A stretch of DNA of 36,489 nt from Deltaproteobacteria bacterium (GTDB lineage: Bacteria > Myxococcota_A > UBA9160 > UBA6930): contig JAFDCZ010000014.1 in the NCBI GenBank assembly GCA_019312665.1, positions 1 through 36,489 of the forward strand, read 5' to 3'. The notes beneath the pieces were generated by a model that saw only the letters and a list, made by a program, of their open reading frames with translations, searched no databases and was not told the origin of the DNA. The number at the start of each line of letters is the position of its first letter. Within the stretch, counting starts at the first letter, position 1. The position numbers were made by a program, and so were the translations under genes. Of this stretch, positions 1 to 8,549 are shown in pieces.

Positions 1-91
1 GGCGGCCCTGGGCGGCGAGCGCCTTGATCAGGAAGGGGCTCGGAAGGAGGGTCCGAGGGCCCCTGCGGAGAACGCGGTGTTTCCTTGCCAT
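1..91 (-). CDS. possible 5' end of a gene running off the left edge
   Basis: An open frame begins with ATG at 91 and stays open to the window edge (30 codons), rich in Arg and Leu. It lies 95 bases downstream of the hypothetical gene at 187-588 on the same strand, and its third-position GC is fairly high, as in neighbouring genes. I see no clear ribosome binding site and recognise no family from so short a piece. It may simply be chance open frame in GC-rich DNA. Confidence 0.2.
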   Translation of the reverse strand, partial: MARKHRVLRRGPRTLLPSPFLIKALAAQGR

Positions 92-186
92 GCCTGGGGA
101 GTGGCCCGGAGGGGGCCGCGGGTGTCAGCCCGATCCCACAGAAACAGGCAACTTCCACCCGACACACCCGTCCGTCATCAGAAAAC

Positions 187-588
187 TCAAACCACGACGC
201 GAACAGCGACCGCCTCGCCTTCGGCCACGAGAACGAACAGCTTGGGCGAGGAATCGTCGGCTCGGAACTGCACCAGCAAGCCGCCTCCCTCTTGGGCGGC
301 CACCCGGGTGAGCGGGCTCCCGATGACAGTCCACCACGGCTCGTCCTCGTCGGCGTTGATCAGTGCGCCTTCCCCTTCCACCGTGCTCGCCATCAGCCCA
401 CCTGCTTCTGTGTGCAACTGGACCGCGCCTACATCGAAGCTGAGCCGCAAATGGCGGGAGTGCAAGGCTCCGCCGGGGCCCGGAGCCGGCTCCCTCTCGA
501 CCCGGAGCAGCTTGCCGCTAGCTTTCGCGATGCGCTCCAGCACACCCCGGGTCCGCAAGTCGTTTTCGTTTTCCGCCCGGTCGCTCAC
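187..588 (-). CDS. hypothetical protein, about 133 aa
   Basis: I do not recognise a family. The frame encodes a soluble, acidic protein of about 133 residues. It starts with a basic/acidic helical stretch and continues into alternating hydrophobic segments with a WW pair (motif DEDEPWWTVIGSPL) and a valine-rich end (AVAVRVVV), suggesting a small beta-rich fold. No signal peptide or membrane segment is seen. The frame stays open upstream into glnE, but residues before about 588 are antisense to glnE, so I place the start at GTG 588; GTG 603 or 543 are alternatives. At GTG 588 it is divergent from glnE with only 18 bases between the two starts, so one of the two starts may lie further downstream. 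The reading is supported by biased composition only. Confidence 0.45.
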   Translation of the reverse strand: MSDRAENENDLRTRGVLERIAKASGKLLRVEREPAPGPGGALHSRHLRLSFDVGAVQLHTEAGGLMASTVEGEGALINADEDEPWWTVIGSPLTRVAAQEGGGLLVQFRADDSSPKLFVLVAEGEAVAVRVVV

Positions 589-606
589 AGCCCGCCATTG
601 CACCCG

Positions 607-3564
607 ATGGACACGGCCAGCCAGGCGCTGGAATCTCTTGGCCTCGAAGCCGCCCTGGCCGGTGGCCCCGAGCCCGAGCTGACCCTGCGGCGCGCCCTCG
701 ACGTGCTGGAAAGCGCGGCCCGGGAAGATGCCGAAGCCCTGGTCCATGCCGTGGCCACCCATCCGGACAACCTGCGGCGGGTTCTCGCTGCCAGCTGCGG
801 CACGGCTCCCTTTCTGGCCACGCGCCTTCGGGCACGGCCCGAACAGCTGTTTGCATTGGCCGGCGACGACCTCTCCCGTCCTCGCACGGTCAGTGAGCTT
901 TCGGATCGGCTGGCAGCCAGGCTCGCGTCGATCCCGACGGACGACGTGCCTGCCGAACTCCGCCGGTTCAAATATGAAGAACTCCTGCGCATCAGCACCC
1001 GCGAAGCGAGCGATGCGCTCGTCCCGCTCGAGCGCGTCAGCGAAGCTCTCGGTGAGCTCTCCGACCTTGCGGAAGTGTTGCTCACGGCAGCGCTCGCCCA
1101 CGTCCAGGCGGAGTTCGAAGCCAGCACCGGGCCAGCGATCTGGCGATCTGCCAGCGGCGAAGAGCTGCGCCTTCGTTTCACTGTTCTCGGCCTCGGAAAG
1201 TTAGGCGGCGAGGAACTCAACTACTCGAGCGATGTCGATCTCATCTACGTCCACGAGAGCCCGCCGCCCGCATGCGAGCCCCTGCGAGACGGCCCTGGTG
1301 ATCTCTCGCCCGCCGAGTACTTCCGACACCTGGCCGTGCGCTTCGGAAAGCTGGTCGAGGCGAACACAGAAGATGGCTTTCTCGAGCGTGTGGATCTCGA
1401 TCTGCGGCCAGAGGGAAGTCAAGGCGCGATCGTCTCCTCTTCGCGCGCCCTCGCAGACTATTACGACGGCTGGGCCGCCACCTGGGAGAAAGCGGCGTTC
1501 ATGAAGGCGCGTCCGGTGGCGGGCGACATCGCTTTCGGCTGGGAAGTCGCCCGCGCCATCGACCCGATGATCTACCACTCGTCCGTCGATCTGGCGACGG
1601 TCGATGCCATCCGCGAGATGAAGAGCAAGATCGAAGCCGCCCACACGGGCGATCCGAATCGCTTCAACGTGAAGCTGGGTGCGGGCGGGATCCGCGATGT
1701 GGAGTTCGTCGCTCAGGCCTTGCAGCTCCTGCACGGCGGCCGCGTCCCCCAGGTGCGAGGCCGCTCCGCTCCGCGGGCCCTGGATGCGCTGGCGGAGGTG
1801 GATGCCCTCCCGTCGAAGACCCGCGATGAACTCCTCGCCGCCTACCGCTTCCTGCGCCGGGTCGAGAACCGCCTGCAGATGGAGGCCGAACGGCAGACTC
1901 ACATTCTTCCGCCTCCCGGCCCCGCCCGCGAGCGCCTGGCCCGCACGATCTTCCCTTCTGAGAATGGCGGGGAGAGCGTGGTTGCCCAGCTGGACGAGAC
2001 GCTCGCCCTGCACACCGCCAAGGTGCGCAAACACTTCGAGGCCTTGTTCAGGGAGAGCGGCGCAGGCCGCGTGCTCGATCTGTTTGCGCGTGCGGCGCCG
2101 CGCATCGCCGTGGTGCCCGAGAACCGGCAGCTCATCGAGGCCCTGGCCCAACGTTTCGCCAGCGAGATCGAACGCTCCACCGATCCGGAGCGTGCCATGG
2201 GCAACATGGAGCGCTTCGTCGAAGGCATCGGTGCGCGCACCTTCTACTACGGCCTGTTGGCGGATCGCCAGGAATTGATCCCGCGCCTCGTCGCACTCTT
2301 CGCCGCCTCGCGCACGCTTTCTGGAATCGTCGCCAACCTGCCCGAGTTGATCGAGCCGCTCTTCGACGATCCGGCCCGACTCCTCGTCGAGCCGAGCGAA
2401 CTGCGCGAAGGGCTCAGATTGCTGCGCGCCGAAGAGGCCAAGCGGCAAGGCCAGGCCGATGCGGAAACCGATCTCGCCGCGCTGCGACTTTTTCAGCAAC
2501 GAGAGCTCGTGAACATCGGTCTCCTCGATCTTTCGGACGTGGTCGACGCCCAACAAGTGGAGGGTGCGCTCAGCGATCTGGCCGAAGTCTGCCTGGAAGA
2601 AGCCTTGCGCATCGGGCGCGATCAGCTCGCCCGCACGCCGAAGACGGCCGCCTGGGTGGACGAGGGCGAATTCCTGGTCGTCGGGATGGGCAAGCTCGGC
2701 AGCCGAGAGCTCGGCTACGGCAGCGATCTCGACGTGATCTTCCTCTACGATTTGCCGGGCGCGGATGCGGTACGCCTGATGGAGGCCCAGGAGGCGTATG
2801 TTCGCCTCGCTCAGAAGCTGGGCTGGGCGCTTCAAACACGCACAGCCCAGGGCGTTTGTTATGAGGTGGACGCGCGGCTCCGGCCGTCGGGCAACCAAGG
2901 CATGCTCGTCACCTCCCTCCCCGCGTTCGAGCGCTACCACCGGGGCGAAACGGGCAGCGACGTCGCAGCCATCTGGGAACGTCAGGCCTTGCTGCGCGCG
3001 CGGCCGATCGTCGGCAGCGGCGCACTGGCCAAGCGCTTCGAAGCGCTTCGCCTGGCCGTTCTCGGCGCGCCACTTCCAGAGGGCGCCAAGGCGGAGATCC
3101 GCCGTATCCGCGGCCGCATGCAGGAAGAGCTGGCCCGGGAAACCGAGGGCCGTCGCAACTTGAAGACAGGCCGCGGCGGGCTGCTGGATGTGGAGAGCAT
3201 CTGCCAGTGGTTGCAGCTGCTGCATGGTGCCAAGCACCCGGAGTTGTTGGTCGCTCGCCGCATCGAAGCCACCCTGAGCGAGCTCGCCAGCCGCAGCCTC
3301 TTGCGGGAGGAGGATGCCGCCATCCTTACCCAGGGCTGGGCCTTCCTTCAGCGCCTCTCCAGCCGGCTGCGCATCGTCGAGAACCGCTCGATCGCCGATC
3401 TGGAGCAGGACAGAACGGATCTGGATTCGGTCGCTCGCTCCCTCGGCTACGCCGTTTCCGAGCGCAGCGGCACCGCCCGGCTGCCGCTTCTGGACGATTA
3501 CGCCCGCCATACCGAGGCCATCCGCGCAGTCTATGATCGCGTCCTTCAACCGGAAAACGGCTAG
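607..3564 (+). CDS. glnE: bifunctional glutamine synthetase adenylyltransferase/deadenylase
   Basis: GlnE attaches AMP to, and removes it from, a conserved Tyr of glutamine synthetase, tuning ammonia assimilation to the nitrogen signal carried by PII. The protein is about 985 aa (family usually 930-1000) and has the expected two halves. The N-terminal half carries nucleotidyltransferase motif GLGKLGGEEL...SSDVDLIY near residues 193-215 (deadenylation). The C-terminal half carries GMGKLGSRELGYGSDLDVIF near 693-713 (adenylylation), each with the GS/SS-x-DxD metal-binding signature. Linker helices with LRRVENRLQ and LRIVENR are typical of the family. ATG 607 was chosen because family similarity begins soon after it; the frame is open further upstream but there it opposes the gene at 187-588. 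serC starts 14 bases downstream, so the two are probably co-transcribed. No glnB or glnA is in view. Confidence 0.95.
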   Translation: MDTASQALESLGLEAALAGGPEPELTLRRALDVLESAAREDAEALVHAVATHPDNLRRVLAASCGTAPFLATRLRARPEQLFALAGDDLSRPRTVSELSDRLAARLASIPTDDVPAELRRFKYEELLRISTREASDALVPLERVSEALGELSDLAEVLLTAALAHVQAEFEASTGPAIWRSASGEELRLRFTVLGLGKLGGEELNYSSDVDLIYVHESPPPACEPLRDGPGDLSPAEYFRHLAVRFGKLVEANTEDGFLERVDLDLRPEGSQGAIVSSSRALADYYDGWAATWEKAAFMKARPVAGDIAFGWEVARAIDPMIYHSSVDLATVDAIREMKSKIEAAHTGDPNRFNVKLGAGGIRDVEFVAQALQLLHGGRVPQVRGRSAPRALDALAEVDALPSKTRDELLAAYRFLRRVENRLQMEAERQTHILPPPGPARERLARTIFPSENGGESVVAQLDETLALHTAKVRKHFEALFRESGAGRVLDLFARAAPRIAVVPENRQLIEALAQRFASEIERSTDPERAMGNMERFVEGIGARTFYYGLLADRQELIPRLVALFAASRTLSGIVANLPELIEPLFDDPARLLVEPSELREGLRLLRAEEAKRQGQADAETDLAALRLFQQRELVNIGLLDLSDVVDAQQVEGALSDLAEVCLEEALRIGRDQLARTPKTAAWVDEGEFLVVGMGKLGSRELGYGSDLDVIFLYDLPGADAVRLMEAQEAYVRLAQKLGWALQTRTAQGVCYEVDARLRPSGNQGMLVTSLPAFERYHRGETGSDVAAIWERQALLRARPIVGSGALAKRFEALRLAVLGAPLPEGAKAEIRRIRGRMQEELARETEGRRNLKTGRGGLLDVESICQWLQLLHGAKHPELLVARRIEATLSELASRSLLREEDAAILTQGWAFLQRLSSRLRIVENRSIADLEQDRTDLDSVARSLGYAVSERSGTARLPLLDDYARHTEAIRAVYDRVLQPENG

Positions 3565-3578
3565 GATCCCCGACCGCC

Positions 3579-4667
3579 ATGAACGACCGCATCCTCAACT
3601 TCTCCGCCGGCCCCGCCACCCTTCCCGAAGAGGTGCTGCGCGATGCCCAGGAAGCCCTCTGGCAGCTGGGCAGCACCGGCATCGGCGTGATGGAGCACAG
3701 CCACCGGGGCGGCCCCTTCAAGGCCGTCGCCAAAGAGGCCGAGGCGGCCTGCCGAAAGCTCGCCGGCATTCCCGACGACTACGCCGTCCTCTTTCTCCAA
3801 GGCGGCGCCTCCACCCAGTTCTTTCAGCTGCCGGCCCATTGGCTCGCGGACGATGCGACGGCGGATTACCTGATCACCGGCAGCTGGTCGGTGAAGGCGG
3901 CGAAGGAAGCCGTGCGTTACGGCACGGTCCACGAGGCGGCCTCCACCAAGGATCGGGATTTCAACATCATCCCGCGGGCCGACGAGATCCAGTACTCGGA
4001 TTCCCCGACCTACGTCCACTTCACCTCGAACAACACGATCTTCGGCACCCAGTGGCAAGAAGAGCCGGCGGCTCCGGGCGAAGCCTGGCTCGCTTGCGAT
4101 GCGTCGAGTGATGTTTTTTCCCGGCCCGTCGACATCAGCCGCTACGGCGTGCTCTACGCGGGGGCCCAGAAGAACCTCGGACCTTCGGGCGTCACACTCG
4201 TCATCGTCCGGCGAGATCTCGTCGACGCACCGGTTCGCGACCTTCCGACCATGCTGCGCTACGCCACCCACGCGGAGCAGGGTTCGCTCTACAACACGCC
4301 GCCGACGTTCGGCATCTATGTGATGGGCCGCGTCTTCCGCTGGATCGCGGAGCAAGGCGGGCTCGAAGGGATGGCAAAGCGGAACCGCGAAAAGGGGCAG
4401 ATCCTGTATGACGCCCTCGAAGCCCAGGATTTCTATTCCTGCACGGCAGGCGAGGGCAGTCGCTCGCTGATGAACGTCACGTTCCGCACGCCGAACCCGG
4501 AGCTCGATGCCGCCTTCGTAAAGCAGGCCGAAGCCGCCGGGCTCTCGGGCTTGAAGGGCCACCGTTCGGTGGGCGGCATGCGCGCCAGCATCTACAACGC
4601 CTTCCCCAAAGAGGGCTGCGAGGTGCTCGCCAGCTTCCTGCGAGATTTCGCCGCGAAGCAGGGGTGA
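3579..4667 (+). CDS. serC: phosphoserine aminotransferase
   Basis: SerC is the PLP enzyme that converts 3-phosphohydroxypyruvate and glutamate to phosphoserine and 2-oxoglutarate (serine synthesis); it also acts in the DXP-dependent vitamin B6 route. The protein is 362 aa, equal to the usual length. It begins with the classic NFSAGPA motif, has SHRGGPF at residues 41-47, FLQGGAS at 72-78 for cofactor phosphate binding, and the Schiff-base lysine K198 in AGAQKNLGPSG. The family's C-terminal GHRSVGGMRASIYNA motif is intact. The stop overlaps the GTG start of the helicase gene by 4 bases, indicating coupled translation. No serA or serB is nearby, so the gene is apart from its pathway partners. 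Confidence 0.97.
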   Translation: MNDRILNFSAGPATLPEEVLRDAQEALWQLGSTGIGVMEHSHRGGPFKAVAKEAEAACRKLAGIPDDYAVLFLQGGASTQFFQLPAHWLADDATADYLITGSWSVKAAKEAVRYGTVHEAASTKDRDFNIIPRADEIQYSDSPTYVHFTSNNTIFGTQWQEEPAAPGEAWLACDASSDVFSRPVDISRYGVLYAGAQKNLGPSGVTLVIVRRDLVDAPVRDLPTMLRYATHAEQGSLYNTPPTFGIYVMGRVFRWIAEQGGLEGMAKRNREKGQILYDALEAQDFYSCTAGEGSRSLMNVTFRTPNPELDAAFVKQAEAAGLSGLKGHRSVGGMRASIYNAFPKEGCEVLASFLRDFAAKQG

Positions 4668-7201
4668 GCACCGACGCGCCGCGGCTGATCGACCGCGTCC
4701 CCCTTGGCGACGCATCGCTCCTCGATTCGGGCTCGGTTCTCGATCTCTTCCTCGGCTGGGTGCGCGATACGGGCATCGAGCCCTACGCCCATCAAGAAGA
4801 AGCCCTGCTCGAGATCACCTCGGGCCGTCACGTCGTGCTTTCGACGCCTACCGGGTCCGGCAAATCGCTCGTCGCTCAAGGCCTTCACTTCAAGGCGTTA
4901 TGCGAGGGGAAGCGATCCTTCTACACGGCGCCGATCAAGGCGCTCGTCTCCGAGAAGTTCTTCGATCTCTGCACCGTGTTCGGCGCCGAGAACGTCGGCA
5001 TGCTCACTGGCGATGCCAGCATCAACTGGGCTGCACCCATCCTGTGCTGCACCCAGGAAGTGCTGACGAACATGGCGCTGCGCCAGGGCGAGGCAACTGA
5101 CGCTCCCTATGTAGTGATGGACGAGTTCCACTACTACGCGGATCGCGACCGCGGCCACGCGTGGCAGATCCCGTTGCTCACCATGCCGCGCACCACCTTC
5201 CTGCTGATGTCCGCGACGCTCGGCAACGTCGCGAACATCGCCGAGCGGCTTACTGTCTACACCGGGCGTGAGGTGGCGGATGTCTACTCCGAGGTGCGGC
5301 CCGTGCCGCTCTCCTACGAGTATCGCGAGACGCCCCTCCAGGAAACGGTAGAGAAGCTGCTCGACGCGGAGCGCGCGCCCATCTATGTCGTGAGCTTCAC
5401 CCAACGTGAAGCCGCCGAGGTGGCCGGTGCGTTGACCAGCGCCAAGGTCACCGATCGGGAAGGACGCAAGGCGATCTCCCAGGCGGTGCAGGGTTTCCGT
5501 TTCGACACACCCTACGGAAAGGACATGAAGCGGATCATCTCCCACGGGATCGGCGTGCACCATGCAGGCCTGCTTCCCAAGTATCGCCTGCTGGTGGAGC
5601 AACTGGCGCAGCAAGGCCTGCTGCGGGTGATCTCCGGAACGGATACGTTAGGCGTGGGTGTGAACATCCCGATCCGCACCGTGCTCTTCACCAAGCTCAG
5701 CAAATACGATGGTGAAAGGGTGCGCATCCTCTCGGTGCGGGATTTCAAGCAGATCGCCGGGCGGGCCGGGCGCAAGGGTTTCGACGATGCGGGCTGGGTC
5801 GAGTGCCAGGCACCGGAGCATGTGATCGAGAACAAGGCGGCGGCGGCCAAGGGCAAGGCGCGCTCCCGAAAACCCCCGCGCAAGAAACCTGCGCCGCGGG
5901 GCTTCATCGCCTGGAACCGGGAGACGTTTCGCCAACTGGTGGATCGGCCGCCGGAAACCCTCGAATCCCGCTTCCGCGTTTCCCATGGCATGCTGGTGAA
6001 CCTGCTCCAGAGAACGCCGGAGCAGGCGGGGCCACGCGGCGGTTACGGGGCGCTGGTCGAGCTGGTGGGGCGCTGTCACGAGAGGCCGCGCCGCAAGCGC
6101 CGGCTTCTGCGCGAAGCCGCGGGCCTCTTCCGCTCCCTTCGCAAGGCGGGGATCCTGCGCGTGCAGGATCATCAGGTCATCGTGGACGAGGAGCTGCAGC
6201 GAGGCTTCTCCCTTCATCAGACGCTCTCGCTCTACCTGGTCGAGGCACTCGATGCCCTTGATCCGGAGCAGCCGGGCTACGCGCTGGATCTGGTCTCGGT
6301 GGTCGAAGCCGTGCTGGAGGATCCGGTGCCGATCCTGCGCTCCCAGGCGCGCAAGGCTCGGGACGAGTTGTATGCGCAGTTGAAATCCCAGCGCGTGCCC
6401 TACGAAGAACGTCAGGCCAAGCTCGAACGCGTCACCTACCCGCGGCCGCTGGCGGAATTCCTCGAAGAAACGTTTCGGATCTTTGCGGAGCATCATCCCT
6501 GGGCCAGCCGCGAATCGATCAAGCCCAAATCCGTTGCCCGCGACATGATCGAGCACTACGCCGCTTTCAATGACACTGTACAGCGTTACAACCTGCAACG
6601 AGTGGAAGGGCTCTTGCTGCGGCATCTGGGCCAGGTTCTCTCCACCCTGAACCAGACCGTGCCGGATGCCGCCAAGACCGAAGACGTGCATGACGTGCTC
6701 GCCTACCTCCGCGCCCTGATTCGCGGGGTCGATTCGAGCCTGCTCCAGGAATGGGAGCGGATGGTTCGGCCCGGCGCCAAGCCCGATCCGAGTGCGCCCG
6801 AAGCCGAAACGCCGCGCCTCCAGAGCCTGACGCCGAAGGCGTTCCGGGCGCGGGTTCGCGCGGAACTCCACTCGCTGCTTCGGGCGCTATCGCTAGGTGA
6901 TCTGGAGGAGGCTGTGCGTTGGCTCGCCCCGGAGCCGGATGAGCCCTGGACCCCAGCCAGCCTGGCCGAGCTGCTGGCGCCGTTCCTACAGGCCCATCGG
7001 AATGTTCGCTTCGACGGCGAAGCCCGACGCGCCTATCATACGGCGCTGCACGAGGCCGGCTCGCGGCGCTGGACCGTCCACCAGACGCTCCTCGATCCTG
7101 AAGGCGAAGGAGACTGGGCTCTGGTGGGGGAAATCAACCTCCCTGCTGGGGACCCGGACGAACGCCCCCTGTTTCGATTGCGAGCACTCCAGGAGGCCTA
7201 A
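4664..7201 (+). CDS. Ski2-like DEAD/DEAH-box helicase (DUF3516 type)
   Basis: This is an 845-aa superfamily 2 helicase, predicted to unwind RNA or DNA with ATP. It shows a Q-motif-like YAHQEEAL, Walker A TPTGSGKS (residues 61-68), Walker B variant DEFH (153-156), motif III SATLG (183-187), and the Ski2-type motifs HHAGLLPKYR and QIAGRAGRKG (near 360-371). After a basic linker (KGKARSRKPPRKKPAPRG) comes a long helical C-terminal region matching bacterial helicases annotated with DUF3516. Those occur in actinobacteria and deltaproteobacteria-like genomes, and their substrate is not well known. The start is GTG 4664, overlapping the serC stop (GTGA). The coupling to serC may be only operonic packing. 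I cannot tell whether its role is RNA decay or DNA repair. Confidence 0.9.
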   Translation: MSTDAPRLIDRVPLGDASLLDSGSVLDLFLGWVRDTGIEPYAHQEEALLEITSGRHVVLSTPTGSGKSLVAQGLHFKALCEGKRSFYTAPIKALVSEKFFDLCTVFGAENVGMLTGDASINWAAPILCCTQEVLTNMALRQGEATDAPYVVMDEFHYYADRDRGHAWQIPLLTMPRTTFLLMSATLGNVANIAERLTVYTGREVADVYSEVRPVPLSYEYRETPLQETVEKLLDAERAPIYVVSFTQREAAEVAGALTSAKVTDREGRKAISQAVQGFRFDTPYGKDMKRIISHGIGVHHAGLLPKYRLLVEQLAQQGLLRVISGTDTLGVGVNIPIRTVLFTKLSKYDGERVRILSVRDFKQIAGRAGRKGFDDAGWVECQAPEHVIENKAAAAKGKARSRKPPRKKPAPRGFIAWNRETFRQLVDRPPETLESRFRVSHGMLVNLLQRTPEQAGPRGGYGALVELVGRCHERPRRKRRLLREAAGLFRSLRKAGILRVQDHQVIVDEELQRGFSLHQTLSLYLVEALDALDPEQPGYALDLVSVVEAVLEDPVPILRSQARKARDELYAQLKSQRVPYEERQAKLERVTYPRPLAEFLEETFRIFAEHHPWASRESIKPKSVARDMIEHYAAFNDTVQRYNLQRVEGLLLRHLGQVLSTLNQTVPDAAKTEDVHDVLAYLRALIRGVDSSLLQEWERMVRPGAKPDPSAPEAETPRLQSLTPKAFRARVRAELHSLLRALSLGDLEEAVRWLAPEPDEPWTPASLAELLAPFLQAHRNVRFDGEARRAYHTALHEAGSRRWTVHQTLLDPEGEGDWALVGEINLPAGDPDERPLFRLRALQEA

Positions 7202-7244
7202 AGCAATCAACCCAGATGCCTAGCAGGCCGATGAGTCCGAGAGG

Positions 7245-7967
7245 ATGGCAGCTCGCGCCCAGGCATTGGTGATTGGCTTCGGCCACGAGGAAGCGAAGAT
7301 CGCGTTATGCGATCGCCTCTGGGCTGTGGGTTTCAGAGCCCTGCCCGCCCGGGATACGGTCCACGCCACCGACCTGCTCACGCGCGATGAGCCCATTCGG
7401 GTCGCGCTGGTCAGCAGTGAGGCGCCCGACCCGGCCAGCCTGATCGAACGCCTCCGCGAGGCCCGCCCAGCCGAGATGCTTCGCATCCTCCTGGTCGGCA
7501 TGCGCCCGGATGTCGCAACGATCGACGCAGCCCGTGCGGCCGGCGCCAAGTTCGGCCTATGGGAGCCCTACCATGAAAGCGAGCTGCGCTTCGTGATCAA
7601 CCAGGCTGCCTTCGACTCAACGCGCGGCGACGTGCGCGACGAGCTTCGCGTTCCAAGCCAGCTGGCCGCCCTGGTCTACTCGGGCTCCGGCCGCAAGCCG
7701 ACCGGCGTCTACAACCTCTCGCTCCGCGGCGCCTATCTGGAAACCCCGCGCCCGACCGGCAGCGGCGCCAACATCAAAGTCGAGTTCCTCCTGGAAGATG
7801 GCCCTGTCGTCCTCCAGGCCGAGGTCATCAGCACCAACGTGCCGGGCAACCTGCGCAAGGCCAACCGCCCCATCGGGATGGGCATCCGCTTTACCGAAGT
7901 CGGCGATGAGGAAGAAGAAAGCCTCGAGAAGTACATCCTCCTCCGCGCAGGCATCTACGACCTCTAG
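7245..7967 (+). CDS. PilZ-domain protein with degenerate receiver-like N-terminus
   Basis: This 240-aa soluble protein has two domains. Residues 5-122 follow the alternating pattern of a response-regulator receiver domain, but the phospho-acceptor Asp position falls in VALVSSEAP and the usual Lys-Pro is replaced by Glu-Pro (LWEPY, 105-109), so phosphorylation is unlikely. Residues 131-235 resemble PilZ, the cyclic-di-GMP-binding domain. The NxSxxG box is present (NLSLRG, 157-162), but the RxxxR box is reduced to RVPSQ (135-139) with only one Arg. Nucleotide binding may therefore be weak or lost. ATG 7245 has an adjacent GAGAGG. It stands 43 bases after the helicase gene and converges with the alkyltransferase-like gene. 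A structural or adaptor role in motility or surface signalling is inference. Confidence 0.78.
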   Translation: MAARAQALVIGFGHEEAKIALCDRLWAVGFRALPARDTVHATDLLTRDEPIRVALVSSEAPDPASLIERLREARPAEMLRILLVGMRPDVATIDAARAAGAKFGLWEPYHESELRFVINQAAFDSTRGDVRDELRVPSQLAALVYSGSGRKPTGVYNLSLRGAYLETPRPTGSGANIKVEFLLEDGPVVLQAEVISTNVPGNLRKANRPIGMGIRFTEVGDEEEESLEKYILLRAGIYDL

Positions 7968-7985
7968 ACACGCGAGCGAGCATGC

Positions 7986-8291
7986 TCACCAGCGGAAGCG
8001 GGTCAGGTCGATTTTGCCGGCGGCCGAGAAGACGACTCCTTCGGCTTCGAGGATTGCGCGTTGGAGAGGCTCGGTGCCGGGGACGGAGCGGGCGCTCACT
8101 TCGCCTCGGGCGTTCACGACGCGCTGCCAGGGGACGGTCGAACCGTGGGGTAGGGCGTGCAGGGCGTACCCGACCTGGCGAGCCTGGCGGGGGAGATCGG
8201 CCAACTCGGCGATCTGACCGTAGGTCGCAACGCGGCCCCGGGGGATGCGCCGCACCACTCGGTAGATCTTCTTGTAGTTGCCGGCGCCCAC
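7986..8291 (-). CDS. alkyltransferase-like protein (ATL)
   Basis: This 101-aa protein is the DNA-binding half of the O6-methylguanine-DNA methyltransferase family, without the catalytic domain. The nucleotide-flipping Tyr (VATYGQIA, Y24) and the Arg finger (R38 in QARQVG) are kept. The active-site Pro-Cys-His-Arg is replaced by Pro-Trp-Gln-Arg (residues 54-57), so no alkyl group can be accepted. Known ATL proteins bind O6-alkylguanine, flip it out and hand the lesion to nucleotide excision repair (UvrA/UvrC). uvrA lies 4 kb away in this window, though not in the same operon. The gene starts with GTG 8291, 11 bases after the selenoprotein stop, with a weak ribosome site, suggesting co-transcription. 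It is the last gene of the minus-strand run from 11201. Confidence 0.88.
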   Translation of the reverse strand: MGAGNYKKIYRVVRRIPRGRVATYGQIAELADLPRQARQVGYALHALPHGSTVPWQRVVNARGEVSARSVPGTEPLQRAILEAEGVVFSAAGKIDLTRFRW

Positions 8292-8302
8292 GGCTGGGCA
8301 GG

Positions 8303-8530
8303 CTATCCCAACCGCTGCTTCAGCGCGTCCAGGATCTCGCCGTCTTCGGGGTATCGACCGGCCTCGTGCTTGGAGAAGATCCGCTCGCCATCGGCGACCA
8401 CGTCATAGATGCCGCCAGCGCCCTCATGAAGCTCCGCCTCGATTCCGAGTTCGTCCTGCAATGCGGCCGCCAGACTGGTGGCCCGGGGCAGGTAGTTTCA
8501 AACCCCGCAGTAGGTGATCTCGACCTTCAT
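8303..8530 (-). CDS. Rdx-family (SelW/SelT/SelH-like) selenoprotein with in-frame UGA
   Basis: This is a 75-residue thioredoxin-fold redox protein. It reads ATG at 8530, then Tyr-Cys-Gly-Val, an in-frame TGA at 8498-8500, then Asn-Tyr-Leu-Pro-Arg-Ala, and is open to TAG at 8303-8305. The family's active site is CxxC or CxxU after the first beta strand, followed by a helix beginning (N/W)xxxRA, so the TGA falls exactly at the selenocysteine position (residue 11). The rest fits Rdx, including the GGxYDVVADGERIFSKHEAGRYP stretch (residues 39-61) and a closing helix. AGGAGG lies 5 bases before the ATG. The TGA splits the frame, so a standard gene finder would miss it. It sits between a glutathione S-transferase and an ATL gene. 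Decoding needs selA/B/C/D elsewhere in the genome. A pseudogene is possible but unlikely, given the intact frame on both sides. Confidence 0.88.
8469..8500 (-). promoter_or_regulatory. UGA codon with candidate bacterial SECIS hairpin
   Basis: Fifteen bases after the UGA (8498-8500) the minus-strand RNA can form a small hairpin, GCCA-CCAGUC-UGGC (8482 down to 8469), whose loop contains GU. Alternative pairing with flanking GGCC is possible. Bacterial SECIS elements are short hairpins just downstream of the UGA with a G/U-containing apical loop read by SelB, so placement and shape fit. The stem is only 4 bp and I have not folded it computationally. Confidence 0.5.
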
Positions 8531-8549
8531 CGCATCCTCCTGTTGGCGT

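Noticed and set aside
1201-3549. 782-codon minus-strand open frame opposite glnE
   Set aside because: Shadow of glnE caused by high GC; it has no domain pattern, whereas the plus frame carries both nucleotidyltransferase motifs.
8498-8500. sequencing error or nonsense mutation instead of selenocysteine
   Set aside because: The TGA sits precisely at the family's redox position and the frame, ribosome site and length are otherwise intact; a Sec codon is the simpler reading, though it depends on Sec machinery elsewhere.
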